DNA of 42,809 nucleotides from NCBI GenBank assembly GCA_002803225.1, contig NXFV01000235.1, positions 1 through 42,809 on the forward strand. Reading direction: 5' to 3'. Below, piece after piece: positions 9,625 through 19,510 of this stretch. Each line of letters starts with the position of its first letter. Within the stretch, counting starts at the first letter, position 1. The notes below the pieces were generated by a model, which saw nothing but the letters and a program-made list of their open reading frames with translations, had not been told where the DNA came from and did not search any database. Position numbers and translations under genes: made by a program. This DNA is from Gamarada debralockiae. Lineage: Eukaryota > Ascomycota > Leotiomycetes > Helotiales > Hyphodiscaceae.

Positions 9625-11196
9625 GCCTCGACGCCTCGCGACATGGATGTCGGCAGGCTAAAATAAACGGCCTTGCCATTAGATCTATATCTGAGTAAGA
9701 ACACATAATACTTTCTGCATATGAAGTTAATGATTAAAGTAAGAGGTTCTTTATCTACTGTGATGAAAAGATTTGAAGTTATTAAATGATATTAGAGTGT
9801 CATTGTAATAAAGGAAGGGACATTCTTGACGTTCCTCGCTACCGCTTGATTCCCGCAGGCAGCAGGCTGAATGGGAAATGATGCATGCTGCAAGTTTTCT
9901 GCAGGGTTCCAATACTGGTGAATATGATCGGAAACTTCATCGATTAGCCATGCATCGTAGTCTTGATCGTTGTTGGATGTTAGACTATCTCCTGAAGTGT
10001 TGATACTCCTTGATGCTCATATAAGCAGTGTTTAGTAGTCAAAAGCCCAGTTTCCTATAGACATAGTATCCTTCATTTCTTATAGTACCGTAGACTCGCG
10101 AGGTGCGTTAAAGCCCCCAAAGCCCAAGAGTACCTATGCTTTTCCGACGTTGCACCCGAGTCCAGTGGATTAAAAAAATTGTCCATGCAATAGCATGGCT
10201 TGCATCCTTCGCCAAGCCCTATCAATTTTTAATTCCGCTGCGCTTCGCCATTAATCGGGGGGGAAGCAATAACCAACGGTCTCGAAGCCTTGGTCAAATC
10301 TTCCGGACAAAGGATTTGAGGAATATTTGTCTTTCACATGCGTTCATTCCCTCTCCAGCCGAGGAATGAAGCGGCCATTTTAATCTTTTTGAACAAAGTA
10401 GGCAAACTCTCCATCACATTTGCACATTTCTCAGTTTCTTTTTTGATGTCAAACTAGACTGTCAGGCTTGGTGCCTCCATCGTCTTTCAATAAAGTCTAG
10501 ATTTATAACATAATGAAGCAGTTTTTCGATTTGCTCCGCCTGGCGTTTTTCATCCTGACAAAAAATATTATCTCCTTTACACTTGCCCTCCATTAATCAC
10601 AGCCGCTGAAATCAGCCCAATCCTCACCTTTAGACGTCGTTGTGCCTGTGCTAGATATCAGCCTAAGCGGACGAGAAAATAATGTAAGAACGATGAAGGT
10701 GAAACTCGAGCGACGTCTAAATAGCAAGTCAAATTTCTCAGACGTGCAACAGAATCACGAAAGCACTCAAGGTGAGTCAGGTGGCCCTGATTTGCCGGGA
10801 CCTCACGTGCTTAAAGTGCCCCTTCTCAACTTCTTCCCAAAGACTGAAGCACATACAGGAAATTGAATGCACCTCCGGAGAACCGGAATGTTTGCTGGGC
10901 AGGCTGGTCACCTGACCGGATTCTAGGCAACCTTATTCAACGACGCCGGTATCCGGTGAACAAAAACCTTCCCCGAAAAAAGGCCAATGACTACAAGCAT
11001 ATATTATCAGAATCAGAGCTGAAGATGTAAGTGCAGAATTTATTCCACTGGCCATATTCATTCATCAATCGGTATTCCACATTATGCAGTAAGCATTTGC
11101 TCCCTCTTACAGCTATCCCAGGATACCAGAACTTCCCTTTGTACACCCGTTGCTTGCCTGCTTTACTCCTTCTACAAAACCTAACTACAATACGCA
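9625..11196. other. long intergenic region
   Basis: About 1.6 kb with only short, unrelated open frames. A pyrimidine-rich stretch precedes the 2EXR gene start, as expected for its promoter and 5' UTR. No tRNA, rRNA or repeat was recognised. Confidence 0.45.
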
Positions 11197-12093
11197 ATGG
11201 AAACCAAAATCATCAGACATGATCCATCCATGCAAGATTTGAATAAAAGACAAGGCCGCCTCATCATACCCCACGACGCTCCTCCCACCCATCCAAGCAG
11301 CGAATACAGAATGCTTCCCCCGAAGGCTCCAAAACCGCTTCATCCCCCCACCAACCAACCTCCTTCAAACCCTTCTTCCAATTCCGCCTCAGGACCAAAA
11401 CTCGACAAATTCACTCTCTTCCCAAACCTCCCCCTGGAGCTCCGCCTCAAGGTCTGGCGCCACACCTTCCCCGGCCCACGAGTGGTCAAGGTGAATTCTT
11501 ACGGCATCGCTAAGCAAGGCGGTTACTTCTTCCACGCATTCTACTCTACAAGCCCAACACCCATCGTCCTCTCGATCAACTCTGAATCACGTGCTGAAGG
11601 ACTCCGCCATTACCACCCTTCATTCGGAATACGGACTCCATTTATCCCATCGATCATCTACTTCAACTTTTCACTTGATACGCTATATTTTGAGTTTGAT
11701 TCTCACCAAGCTCTCAATTCTCAGCTTCTGATCCTGGCATTATCGGACAGGTATGGTCAAGTTGATGGGAGAGTGGGCATGAAGTATGTTCAGAGTGTGG
11801 GGGTTAGTCATCGGATTGGCATTAGGAAATTAAAGGCGTCGTTGGGATATGCGACGAGGTTTGAGGGGTTGAAGGAGTTTGTTGTTGGCGCTGAGAGGGA
11901 AAGTCCTCCAGTTTCTGACGAAGCAGTTTTGGAGGAAGTAGAGGAGGGGGACGATAGTTTGAGTGGGATTCGAAAGATTTTGGATGAGGCAAGAGAGGAA
12001 TGGAGGGAGATGTGGAATGATGAGCGCCACGAGGGAGGGGATATGGCGATCCCTGAGTTGAAGGTTATGGAAGTTCGCGGACGAACCACTTGA
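11197..12093 (+). CDS. 2EXR-domain protein
   Basis: Intronless 298-residue protein starting at ATG 11197 (CGCAATGG context). Residues 1-70 are a proline- and serine-rich leader. From about 72 the signature FTLFPNLPLELRLKVWRHTF begins the 2EXR domain, a F-box-like fold widespread in helotialean and other Pezizomycotina genomes with no established function. The C-terminal quarter is acidic and charged (EEVEEGDD, EAREEWREMW). No signal peptide or membrane helix is seen. Its neighbours give no functional hint. Confidence 0.85.
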   Translation: METKIIRHDPSMQDLNKRQGRLIIPHDAPPTHPSSEYRMLPPKAPKPLHPPTNQPPSNPSSNSASGPKLDKFTLFPNLPLELRLKVWRHTFPGPRVVKVNSYGIAKQGGYFFHAFYSTSPTPIVLSINSESRAEGLRHYHPSFGIRTPFIPSIIYFNFSLDTLYFEFDSHQALNSQLLILALSDRYGQVDGRVGMKYVQSVGVSHRIGIRKLKASLGYATRFEGLKEFVVGAERESPPVSDEAVLEEVEEGDDSLSGIRKILDEAREEWREMWNDERHEGGDMAIPELKVMEVRGRTT

Positions 12094-12429
12094 TTTCTGG
12101 GCGTAAGAAGTGGTGCATGCGTTGTATGCAAGAGACGCCGACCGGACTTCACTAACTTAGATAATATCTAACTTTCGCTTGAAGATTCATATTTGACGCG
12201 TACAAACGAAGAAGCAAATCATGAAGTCTTGGACTTGGTTGGAAGCCATGAGTGAGGCGCCCAAGGCACAAGGTCAGTAACCGCAAATCGCCGGTCAACT
12301 GCTCCACCACTTAGAAGAGAATCCTAAATGCGGGGCCAAAATAAAATCACCGCGTCTCGACTCGTTGAATGGTTTAGTTTATCTAAGTGAGTGTTCCGCC
12401 AAGGAGATATCGCCGCCAAGTATAACTAT
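12094..12429. other. 3' flank of the 2EXR gene
   Basis: Roughly 340 bp with no coding signal. It should hold the 3' ends of the 2EXR gene and of the possible minus-strand gene beginning downstream. Confidence 0.4.
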
Positions 12430-13016
12430 TTACGTACAAAATGTCACACAAAGAAGGTCTCTTTCAAATGTCACTTGGCATGAGGGGCAGATAGAGACTG
12501 TCAAGTAGTATTGAATACGCTTTCTTCCTTCGCCGATAACGGCGGCTGTTAAACATACAATCGTCAGAACAGATTGAAATCATACTGAGGAAAGAGAACT
12601 TACCCTCCAGGCGGAGAAAACGTACACAAAAGGTAACGTCGAGATTCGTAGAGAATTTCGGTATGTTTACTACATTAGCCTGCGACAGCGGCGGAACAGC
12701 ACGGCTTGGACCCGTTGGTACAGCATCGTTTGGAGGAGCTTCACCCAGACTAAAATTCGTACAATTAAATTTCAAGAACGGTCCAGGGGTTTAGTGATAC
12801 CGGATAGTGCTTACGAATTCCTGTTGTGTTGATGTAATTCACGATGAAGTCATCGATATCGTATCCAAGTCAGTTCTCCTGAGTAAGGTCACCTGGGCTA
12901 CAAGCGGTCACCACACTTGTTACCACAGGGGGTTGACTCCCATTCACAGGAGTTGCTGGGTTTGAGACGACAAGACTGAAAAGTGGTAACAGTAAGAAAG
13001 CCCCGTCCTCTGCCAT
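12430..13016 (-). CDS. possible small multi-exon gene (structure unresolved)
   Basis: On the minus strand an ATG at 13016 opens a frame with a hydrophobic N-terminus (AFLLLPLFSLVV) and a Ser/Thr/Val-rich stretch, reaching a TGA at 12870-12872. The same frame continues as YDIDDFIVNYINTTG up to a GTAAGC donor. Further on, 12604 to about 12760 encodes a proline-rich segment (GEAPPNDAVPTGPS) and ends at a textbook intron, 12546-12603 (GTAAGT..TTTAACAG). The last part can be read to TAA at 12430. Phases do not join cleanly through the middle, so the model may be wrong or the gene damaged. The family is unknown; a secreted or membrane-anchored protein is conceivable. Confidence 0.28.
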
Positions 13017-14032
13017 TTGAGGGCAGTTCCGCGGAGGAACGATAATAAATAGAGTGTCGAGGTTGGAACTGAAAGACGCAAGATTAAAGCAGATAAGAAG
13101 TTAACAAAATGAAGTGGAAGCAAATGCAATGAAATGAAATTAAATCTGACAAGAAAAGTTGCGAGTTGAATGAACGCAGGAGATCACTTTCTCGGAGCTA
13201 GAACACTTCACAGCAGGAGCTACCATGTCAAGAAAAGATAATAGAACGAAGGAATGAGCAGTCAGAATCTCACTGAAGTAAATTACTGTTATACTTGCCT
13301 CAAAGAATAGAGCAAGATCCGCTTCGCCATACACTGCCATCGCGAACGCAATCTAAAGTTTCAGGAAGATAAGGAAGAGGCTCCGGCACTTGAGGAGCAT
13401 ATTCTCAATCGAAACTGAGGCTCCTTCAAAAATTCGAAGGTTATAATCACGATCGTTCCATCCTTAAATTATCATATTGCAGTAAAAGGGTAGCCGTTCG
13501 CACCTGCATATACGGAGACAGCGGCATAACGTGACGGGATTATAGGCCATAAAGTTATGAAGTCCACTAACAGCAGCAGTTACGGCAAGCTCACCATTAG
13601 CGTTGCGCTTTCGTTTTTCCATGTCGTGGGGAGTTTGACGTTCTGCGGCGCTGACGGAGAAAAGCTTTTGGAATTTTGGATCTGCTTCAACTTTTTCTGG
13701 CAGGAGTTGCTAGCGCCGTTTGGCCTCGCTTAAGGCTATTCTTAATTCTCCACCCCGTCGTGAATTTATCATTTATCCGACCGGAACGATCCCCCATTCT
13801 CAGCTTTTGTCAGCCACGTCAATGACTTTCGATACATCCATAAGAACCGCTTTCTATGCCACCAGCAATATTAGGTGTGGGCTGCCTGAGCAGTTTTAGG
13901 CGGGTTGAGAACTATCGAACGACGTCCCGTTGTCTCTCGCAGCCCATCTGTTGATTCCCAGTCACATCTCGAACGAAGCACTTCCGCAATCTGAACTTCT
14001 TGAACGGGAACACGCAGCAACATTGTACCAAA
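13017..14032. other. intergenic region upstream of the HET gene
   Basis: About 1 kb without a convincing gene. The segment just before 14033 is rich in CGAACG and pyrimidine tracts and should contain the promoter and 5' UTR of the HET-domain gene. Confidence 0.4.
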
Positions 14033-16534
14033 ATGACTGTTTACCGATATGTGCCCTTGGAAGCCGATGAAATTCGTCTTCTAGAGCTCCACGCCGGAGA
14101 CGTTGGGACAGAACTCCGAGCCAGCCTCCATGTCTTCAGACTACCTGAGGATGAGGAGCCTGAACAGGGGCATGAGGTCTTACTCACTCGAGAGGATGGC
14201 CTTGATGTACCAAATGCGCCTGATTACCAGGCTTTATCGTACGAATGGGGCAAAGACACCGCCATTCAGCATATGCTGAACCTCCTCGAGGACAACGGTG
14301 TCTCCCAGATTTCAATCAAGTCGAATCTCGATGACGCTCTGAGACAGTTTCGCCGAAATATCTCCGCCAACGAGTCGCAATTATTCTGGATTGATGCCAT
14401 TTGCATCAATCAAGATGACATCTCAGAGAAGAACACCCAGATCAAAAAAATGGCAATGATCTACAATCGAGCCGAAAGCGTCTCAGTGTGGCTCGGTTGT
14501 GAAGATAGAGACAGTCGTCGGGCAATCAACTTTATCAAGAAACTGGTCAAGCTGTACGACTTTGACCCATTGACGCGCAACCCTGGGACTTTTCCCGAAT
14601 GGGCAGCGCTGCTAAACTTGATGCAGCGACAATGGTTCAATCGACGTTGGATTATCCAGGAGATTGCTTTGGCGAGACGAGCCACAATATTTTGTGGTGA
14701 TGAATCTGTCCCCTGGCAAGATTTTGCTAGTGCTGTCGCGCTCTTTATCTCTAGACACCAAGATCTTCGACCGTTGTTTCAAAGCAGCCAAGAGTCACAA
14801 TATCACCCTAACTTCCTCGGTGAGGTTGAAGCTTTGGGAGCCAAGACCCTGGTGGATATCACGAATAATCTTTTCAGAAAATCGGACGACGGTATAATAC
14901 TAGAGCGACTACTTTCACTGGAGGCGCTGATATCCTCACTGACTGCTTTTGAGGCAAGTTCACCCCACGATACGATATACGCAGTCCTTTGGCTAGCACA
15001 TGATGCCGAGCCCGACTCGAAAGAACCGGCGGCTATGTCTGAGGACGCCGTGATGCGAACACCAGTGCAATCTCCTCAGATCGACCCATTTCCTTCACCG
15101 TCACCAGAGCCTGACGAGGTTATGCCTTCACTGAGACTAGAAGACGAATCCATGCAGCTTCCCCAAAGTTCAATTCCCAAGACGGCCTTCCCTAGGACAA
15201 GTCGACGCTCACCTTCTCCGGCACCTGCGCCCAGAAAAGCAGCAACATGGCTGAGACCACCAAATGCTCCAGTCAAATCCCTGGTTGACCGCTCGGCGTC
15301 AGATCGAAGCCTACGAAAGGCCGAACAGTACTTTGAGGAGGCCCCTGAACCAATCATCGTCGACTACTCAAAGGATGTCTACGAGGTCTGCCGACAGTTC
15401 CTCGAATTTGCGATCACACGTTCTAGATCTCTCGACATTATTTGCCATCCGTGGGCGCCAGAGCCATTCAAACATGAGTCAAAGTTGCCATCATGGATTT
15501 CACAGACCTCTAACGCACCGTTCGAGAAAGAGCCGGGGAAAAACTCTTACAGTCGAGTCCGCGCAGATCCCTTGGTTGGAACTCCCGGTAATGGATCAAG
15601 GAACTACAATGCTTGCGGTAAGACAAAGGTTTATCCAAGTCGCGGTTTCATCACAGACAGGACGTTAGTAGCCACAGGATTCATCCTGGATGCCGTCAAG
15701 ATCAAGGAATCTCCAGCCAATAATGGCATCATTCCCTCTACCTGGGGCGACCGCGTTGGATGGGCTGGACCTCCAGATCCAATACCAGACAGATTTTGGC
15801 GGACACTTGTTGCTGATCGAGGGTCAGAAGGACACAAACCGCCTCCTGCCTACTTCCCATTAGCGTGCAAATGGGTCTTCGAACAAAGAGGAGCTGACGG
15901 GAATGTAAGCACCAATGAAATCCTGACATCTCGCAGATGTCCATCGATCGCCACAGAATTCCTGCGGCGTGTACAGCCTGTGACTTGGGATCGAAGGCTG
16001 ATCTTAAGCGAAGGGAAGCGTGGCTCACGACAGTTACTGGGTCTTGCTCCTCCGGCCGTGGAAGAGGGTGATCTGATCTGCATTCTTTACGGCTGCAGTG
16101 TCCCAGTTATTCTTCGTAAAAGGAGGAAGCGGAGGAATGTCGATACGCCAAGTATCTCGCATGAAACAACGCGTGAGGAAGATACACCAACAGCAATACA
16201 AGAGATGCCCACATTTTCAGATCCTCAGTGGAACGCGGCTCAACCGGAGGATACGACATCAACGATGGAGACTGACCCTCAACCTACCACAGCCTCAGGG
16301 TCACTTTCAGTCCCAGTTGAACCCCCAAGCCATCAATTCTCAAGTCACGGGGTGAGGAAAGTTTTGGGTAGGGAAACTAGGGATCGCAAGCCCCCGAGCC
16401 TAACGATCTCCCGTGATGGTCATCACGAGTACACTTTTGTCGGTGAAGCCTACATTCATGGTATGATGGCCGGTGAGGGATTTAAGCATCGCCACGAGCA
16501 TAGAAATCAGACCAAGTATTTTCATCTGGTTTAG
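14033..16534 (+). CDS. heterokaryon incompatibility (HET) domain protein
   Basis: Intronless 833-residue protein. I chose the ATG at 14033 (ACCAAAATGACT context); the frame extends 33 nt further upstream without another ATG. HET-domain motifs are all present: YQALSYEWG at 65-73, WIDAICINQDD at 119-129 and RRWIIQEIALARRA at about 205-218. A roughly 150-residue proline/serine-rich linker follows (about 340-420). The C-terminal part has RRLILSEGKRGSRQLLGLAPP, GDLICILYGCSVPVILR and VGEAYIHGMMAGEG, the standard C-terminal module of large HET proteins. A basic KRRKRRN patch (about residue 700) and another low-complexity insert interrupt that module. Such proteins act in the cytosol to trigger cell death after fusion of unlike strains; the partner gene cannot be identified. 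No lesions seen. Confidence 0.93.
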   Translation: MTVYRYVPLEADEIRLLELHAGDVGTELRASLHVFRLPEDEEPEQGHEVLLTREDGLDVPNAPDYQALSYEWGKDTAIQHMLNLLEDNGVSQISIKSNLDDALRQFRRNISANESQLFWIDAICINQDDISEKNTQIKKMAMIYNRAESVSVWLGCEDRDSRRAINFIKKLVKLYDFDPLTRNPGTFPEWAALLNLMQRQWFNRRWIIQEIALARRATIFCGDESVPWQDFASAVALFISRHQDLRPLFQSSQESQYHPNFLGEVEALGAKTLVDITNNLFRKSDDGIILERLLSLEALISSLTAFEASSPHDTIYAVLWLAHDAEPDSKEPAAMSEDAVMRTPVQSPQIDPFPSPSPEPDEVMPSLRLEDESMQLPQSSIPKTAFPRTSRRSPSPAPAPRKAATWLRPPNAPVKSLVDRSASDRSLRKAEQYFEEAPEPIIVDYSKDVYEVCRQFLEFAITRSRSLDIICHPWAPEPFKHESKLPSWISQTSNAPFEKEPGKNSYSRVRADPLVGTPGNGSRNYNACGKTKVYPSRGFITDRTLVATGFILDAVKIKESPANNGIIPSTWGDRVGWAGPPDPIPDRFWRTLVADRGSEGHKPPPAYFPLACKWVFEQRGADGNVSTNEILTSRRCPSIATEFLRRVQPVTWDRRLILSEGKRGSRQLLGLAPPAVEEGDLICILYGCSVPVILRKRRKRRNVDTPSISHETTREEDTPTAIQEMPTFSDPQWNAAQPEDTTSTMETDPQPTTASGSLSVPVEPPSHQFSSHGVRKVLGRETRDRKPPSLTISRDGHHEYTFVGEAYIHGMMAGEGFKHRHEHRNQTKYFHLV

Positions 16535-17247
16535 AATAACGGGACATTGGTTCACCTGCAAACGAATTGGCAGGAAGCGACGGCGAGAAAGTGACTCGGA
16601 GATTTCCGGAACACGCCAATGCCCCTCTAAACAGATGCCAATGCAATCTTACTTTCGAGATCTATTAATTGCGACATGTTCCCTGCATCCCGGTGAACCA
16701 AAGCACTGGAATGGCCTCATGACAACGTGCCAGCCCAGCGCTCTGGTATATGGTAGCACATCTTGCCGTTTGGGCAACTTTGGAGCAGCACAACGAACGA
16801 TCACGTTACATTGAGAGGCAAGTACAGATGTTCGTAAGCGTTAACAAACGTGACAGCGTGACACGACATCCTCAAAGTCTTAGGTGGGAATGAGTTTTCG
16901 CTCGATCAACATTGTTAGGGAGGAATCTCAGCGTTGGCACTCCGTGCCAAAACTAGATTCTTAGGTTGAATAAATGACAGATCAAACTCATAAACAACTT
17001 ATAGTTGAGCAACCTGAGATATCAACTCTAATATGTGATCCCGCGATAGCATTTCGCGGACCGGGTCAAACAGGGAGAAATTTGATTCAAGGCCACCGAT
17101 CGAATCATGAAGTGGATGAAGGGGACGAAAACGGAAGATGGAGAATTGACTAAAGCGCCGCAATTCTGTGATCGATTCAGTCCTGATTTCATCGATTTCC
17201 ACTCGCAGTTGTCCAATGCTAGGAAGTCCAACTCATTACTGCGGCCA
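16535..17247. other. convergent intergenic region
   Basis: Between the stop codons of the HET and dipeptidase genes. No coding evidence; 3' UTRs of both genes are expected here. Confidence 0.45.
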
Positions 17248-19001
17248 TTACCATGCTCCAATATCCGTCCCAAATGCGTCCCGTCTCAGACCTGGCAACT
17301 TATCCTCTAAAGGCTTCACGCCTTTCGCCTGCATCTTTGCCGCCACAGCATCAACATCCCTCCAAACCCTCAACAAATTCCCACCCACCACCTTCCCGGC
17401 ATCTTTATCACTAATACCCTGTTCCAGCATCTCCTTCACTAAATCCGGGAACTTAGATACATCGTCCAACCCCTCTGGCGTTGTCGAGATCCCATCGAAA
17501 TCACTACCCAACCCAACATGTTCATACCCAATCAGCTCCCCAATATGCTTAATATGCTCAACCACATGTTTAAGTGTCGAGTTTGGGGGGTAGAGATCCG
17601 GCATGCCGTTCTGATTGTCGGGGTTGGAGACGCAGGATACGAAGTCTGGCGCGAAATTCACCATTACGACTGAATTGCGCTTTCTAACTAGTTGGAGAAT
17701 GGAGTCGGGAACATTGCGGGGGTGAGGACAAAGTGCGTAGGCGGAGGAATGGGAGAATATGATAGGCGCCGCTGAACCAGACCAGGAATCCGTGCCACCG
17801 AGGACATCGCGCATAGTATCTACGCTCACGTGGGCGAGATCAACAATCATGCCAATTCGATTCATCTCTTTGATCAGATCCTTCCCGGCATCAGAGACGC
17901 CACCCCAATACGGGTTTGACTTCTCTGGTTTTCCGTTGGAATCTTCTGTAATTGCGGCATCGGCATAGATATTGTGGCAGTTGTGAGTAAGTGTGGCGTA
18001 GCGGACGCCGAGGGAATGGTAGAGACGGAGGTTGGAGACCTTGTTGCCGATTTGGTGCAGGCCCTCGATTGCGAAGGGTGAGATTAGTTGGCCTGCTTTG
18101 AAGGCCGAGAGGGCGGTGGTGCCGTTTGGTGGAGTGGAGAAGTGGGTGGGGTAGGCGGCTTGAAGGCGGGTTAGGAGGTCGATTTGGGTGAGTGTGAAGT
18201 CGACAGCTAGAGGGGGTTAGTGTTTCAAGTGAAGTACGAGGAAGATGAGCCTAGAGAAAAGAGAGGCAAATAAATGGATAAACGATAATATATGGATGAT
18301 AACACGAAAAAGAACCCAGGCCATGATGCTTGACCCGAAAGTGGTGAAGATCCGTTGAACAGACAGCAGCAGGAAGATGATAGGTGGTGACACCAACATT
18401 CAAAACAATTCGATGACCTACCATCAGAGTAGTTCTCATCGGAGAAATCAGTCTTATCCTTCGGACAAGGCACGAATGCACTCCAGAAAGCGCCTCCATT
18501 TTTGCCCTTCTTCAACCTAGGCAAGTCCACGTGACCATACGTCCCACCTTCCTCAAATGGTTTCTTGAAATCATCATCATAGATGTGATTGTTGTGAATA
18601 AATCGAAGCATGATGGCTAGATCATTATGTCCATCTAGAATATATTAGAAAAGGTTCTATCCTAGTGGTAAGTGGCACTTACCTATCAGCGGCGTATCCT
18701 CCAATATCCTATTGACTCTCTCCTCCAAAGTCTTCGGAGAGGGTCGTTGGTCACCAAAAGGATCTCCAAGCGAGCCATCAGGGAAGAGTATAAGAAATAT
18801 GCTGGCGAAAACCAATATTCCAAAGATTATAGCGAACAAATCTTTGAGGCCAGTGCGACGTGGTTGATTATCGTCATCTGAGACCTCTTCTGCGATAACA
18901 TATTCGTTGTTGATGCTCTGAGGTCGTGAGCCTTGGATCTCTGGTGCTCCTTTATCCTTTGGGAGAAGAGGATCCTGCTCGGGGTAATAATTATAAGCCA
19001 T
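17248..19001 (-). CDS. membrane dipeptidase (peptidase family M19)
   Basis: Three exons: 18683-19001, 18422-18634 and 17248-18206, with introns of 48 and 215 nt and consistent phases, giving 496 residues. Residues about 53-73 form one hydrophobic helix after a cytosolic leader, so a type II membrane protein is likely. The zinc-dependent M19 dipeptidase core follows, with metal and active-site landmarks: DGHND (107-111), FAIEG with bridging Glu about 225, DLAHVS with His about 303, FSHSS with His about 330, and GLGSDFDG. The family hydrolyses dipeptides, including D-configured C-terminal residues and cysteinyl-glycine. I take ATG 19001 (MAYNYYPEQDPLLP) as start; an in-frame ATG at 19076 would add 25 residues. 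The gene is divergent from the RhoGAP gene. Confidence 0.92.
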
Positions 19002-19076
19002 GAGCGGTAAAAATATGCAAATATGTATAAATCTACATTTATTTCTTAAGGAAAGCTTCTGAAGATGGTTGGTCAT

Positions 19077-19510
19077 CCGATGGTTATCCCAAGATAAGTG
19101 TCACGTGGGGGGGCTTGATAGATGGATCTAACCGAAATTGGATCTGGGGATTTTGCAGGCTGATCCCGCGCGTCACTCTCGGAATCCTGGCAACGAGAAC
19201 GAGAATCCTTTAATAATAACATCTGAATGCCTTCAACCTGTCCTCATTTCTGCGCAAACCGCAAACCCAAAGAATAACCTTCACACCTTCGAGTGCCTCT
19301 TCTTCGATCCCGTCAATTGAATCAACACTCGCCCCCCCCCACCGAATACGAGGGCTGACAGCTCCTGAATCGAATTGCCAACATTTCCAGGTCATTCGCT
19401 GAACAGACTAACAGCCTTCCGGGGGCGTTACGGAATTACTGCGCCGCAAGATACATAACCTCAAACAACACCACTTTCATCAAATCCTTTCTTCTTGAAA
19501 GTTTGCTAAC
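19077..19510. promoter_or_regulatory. bidirectional upstream region (dipeptidase / RhoGAP)
   Basis: About 430 bp between two divergent starts. It contains a C-run (CCCCCCCC near 19332-19340) and CACTTTCATCAAATCC-like pyrimidine tracts before ATG 19511. The small open frames here have no support. Confidence 0.45.
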
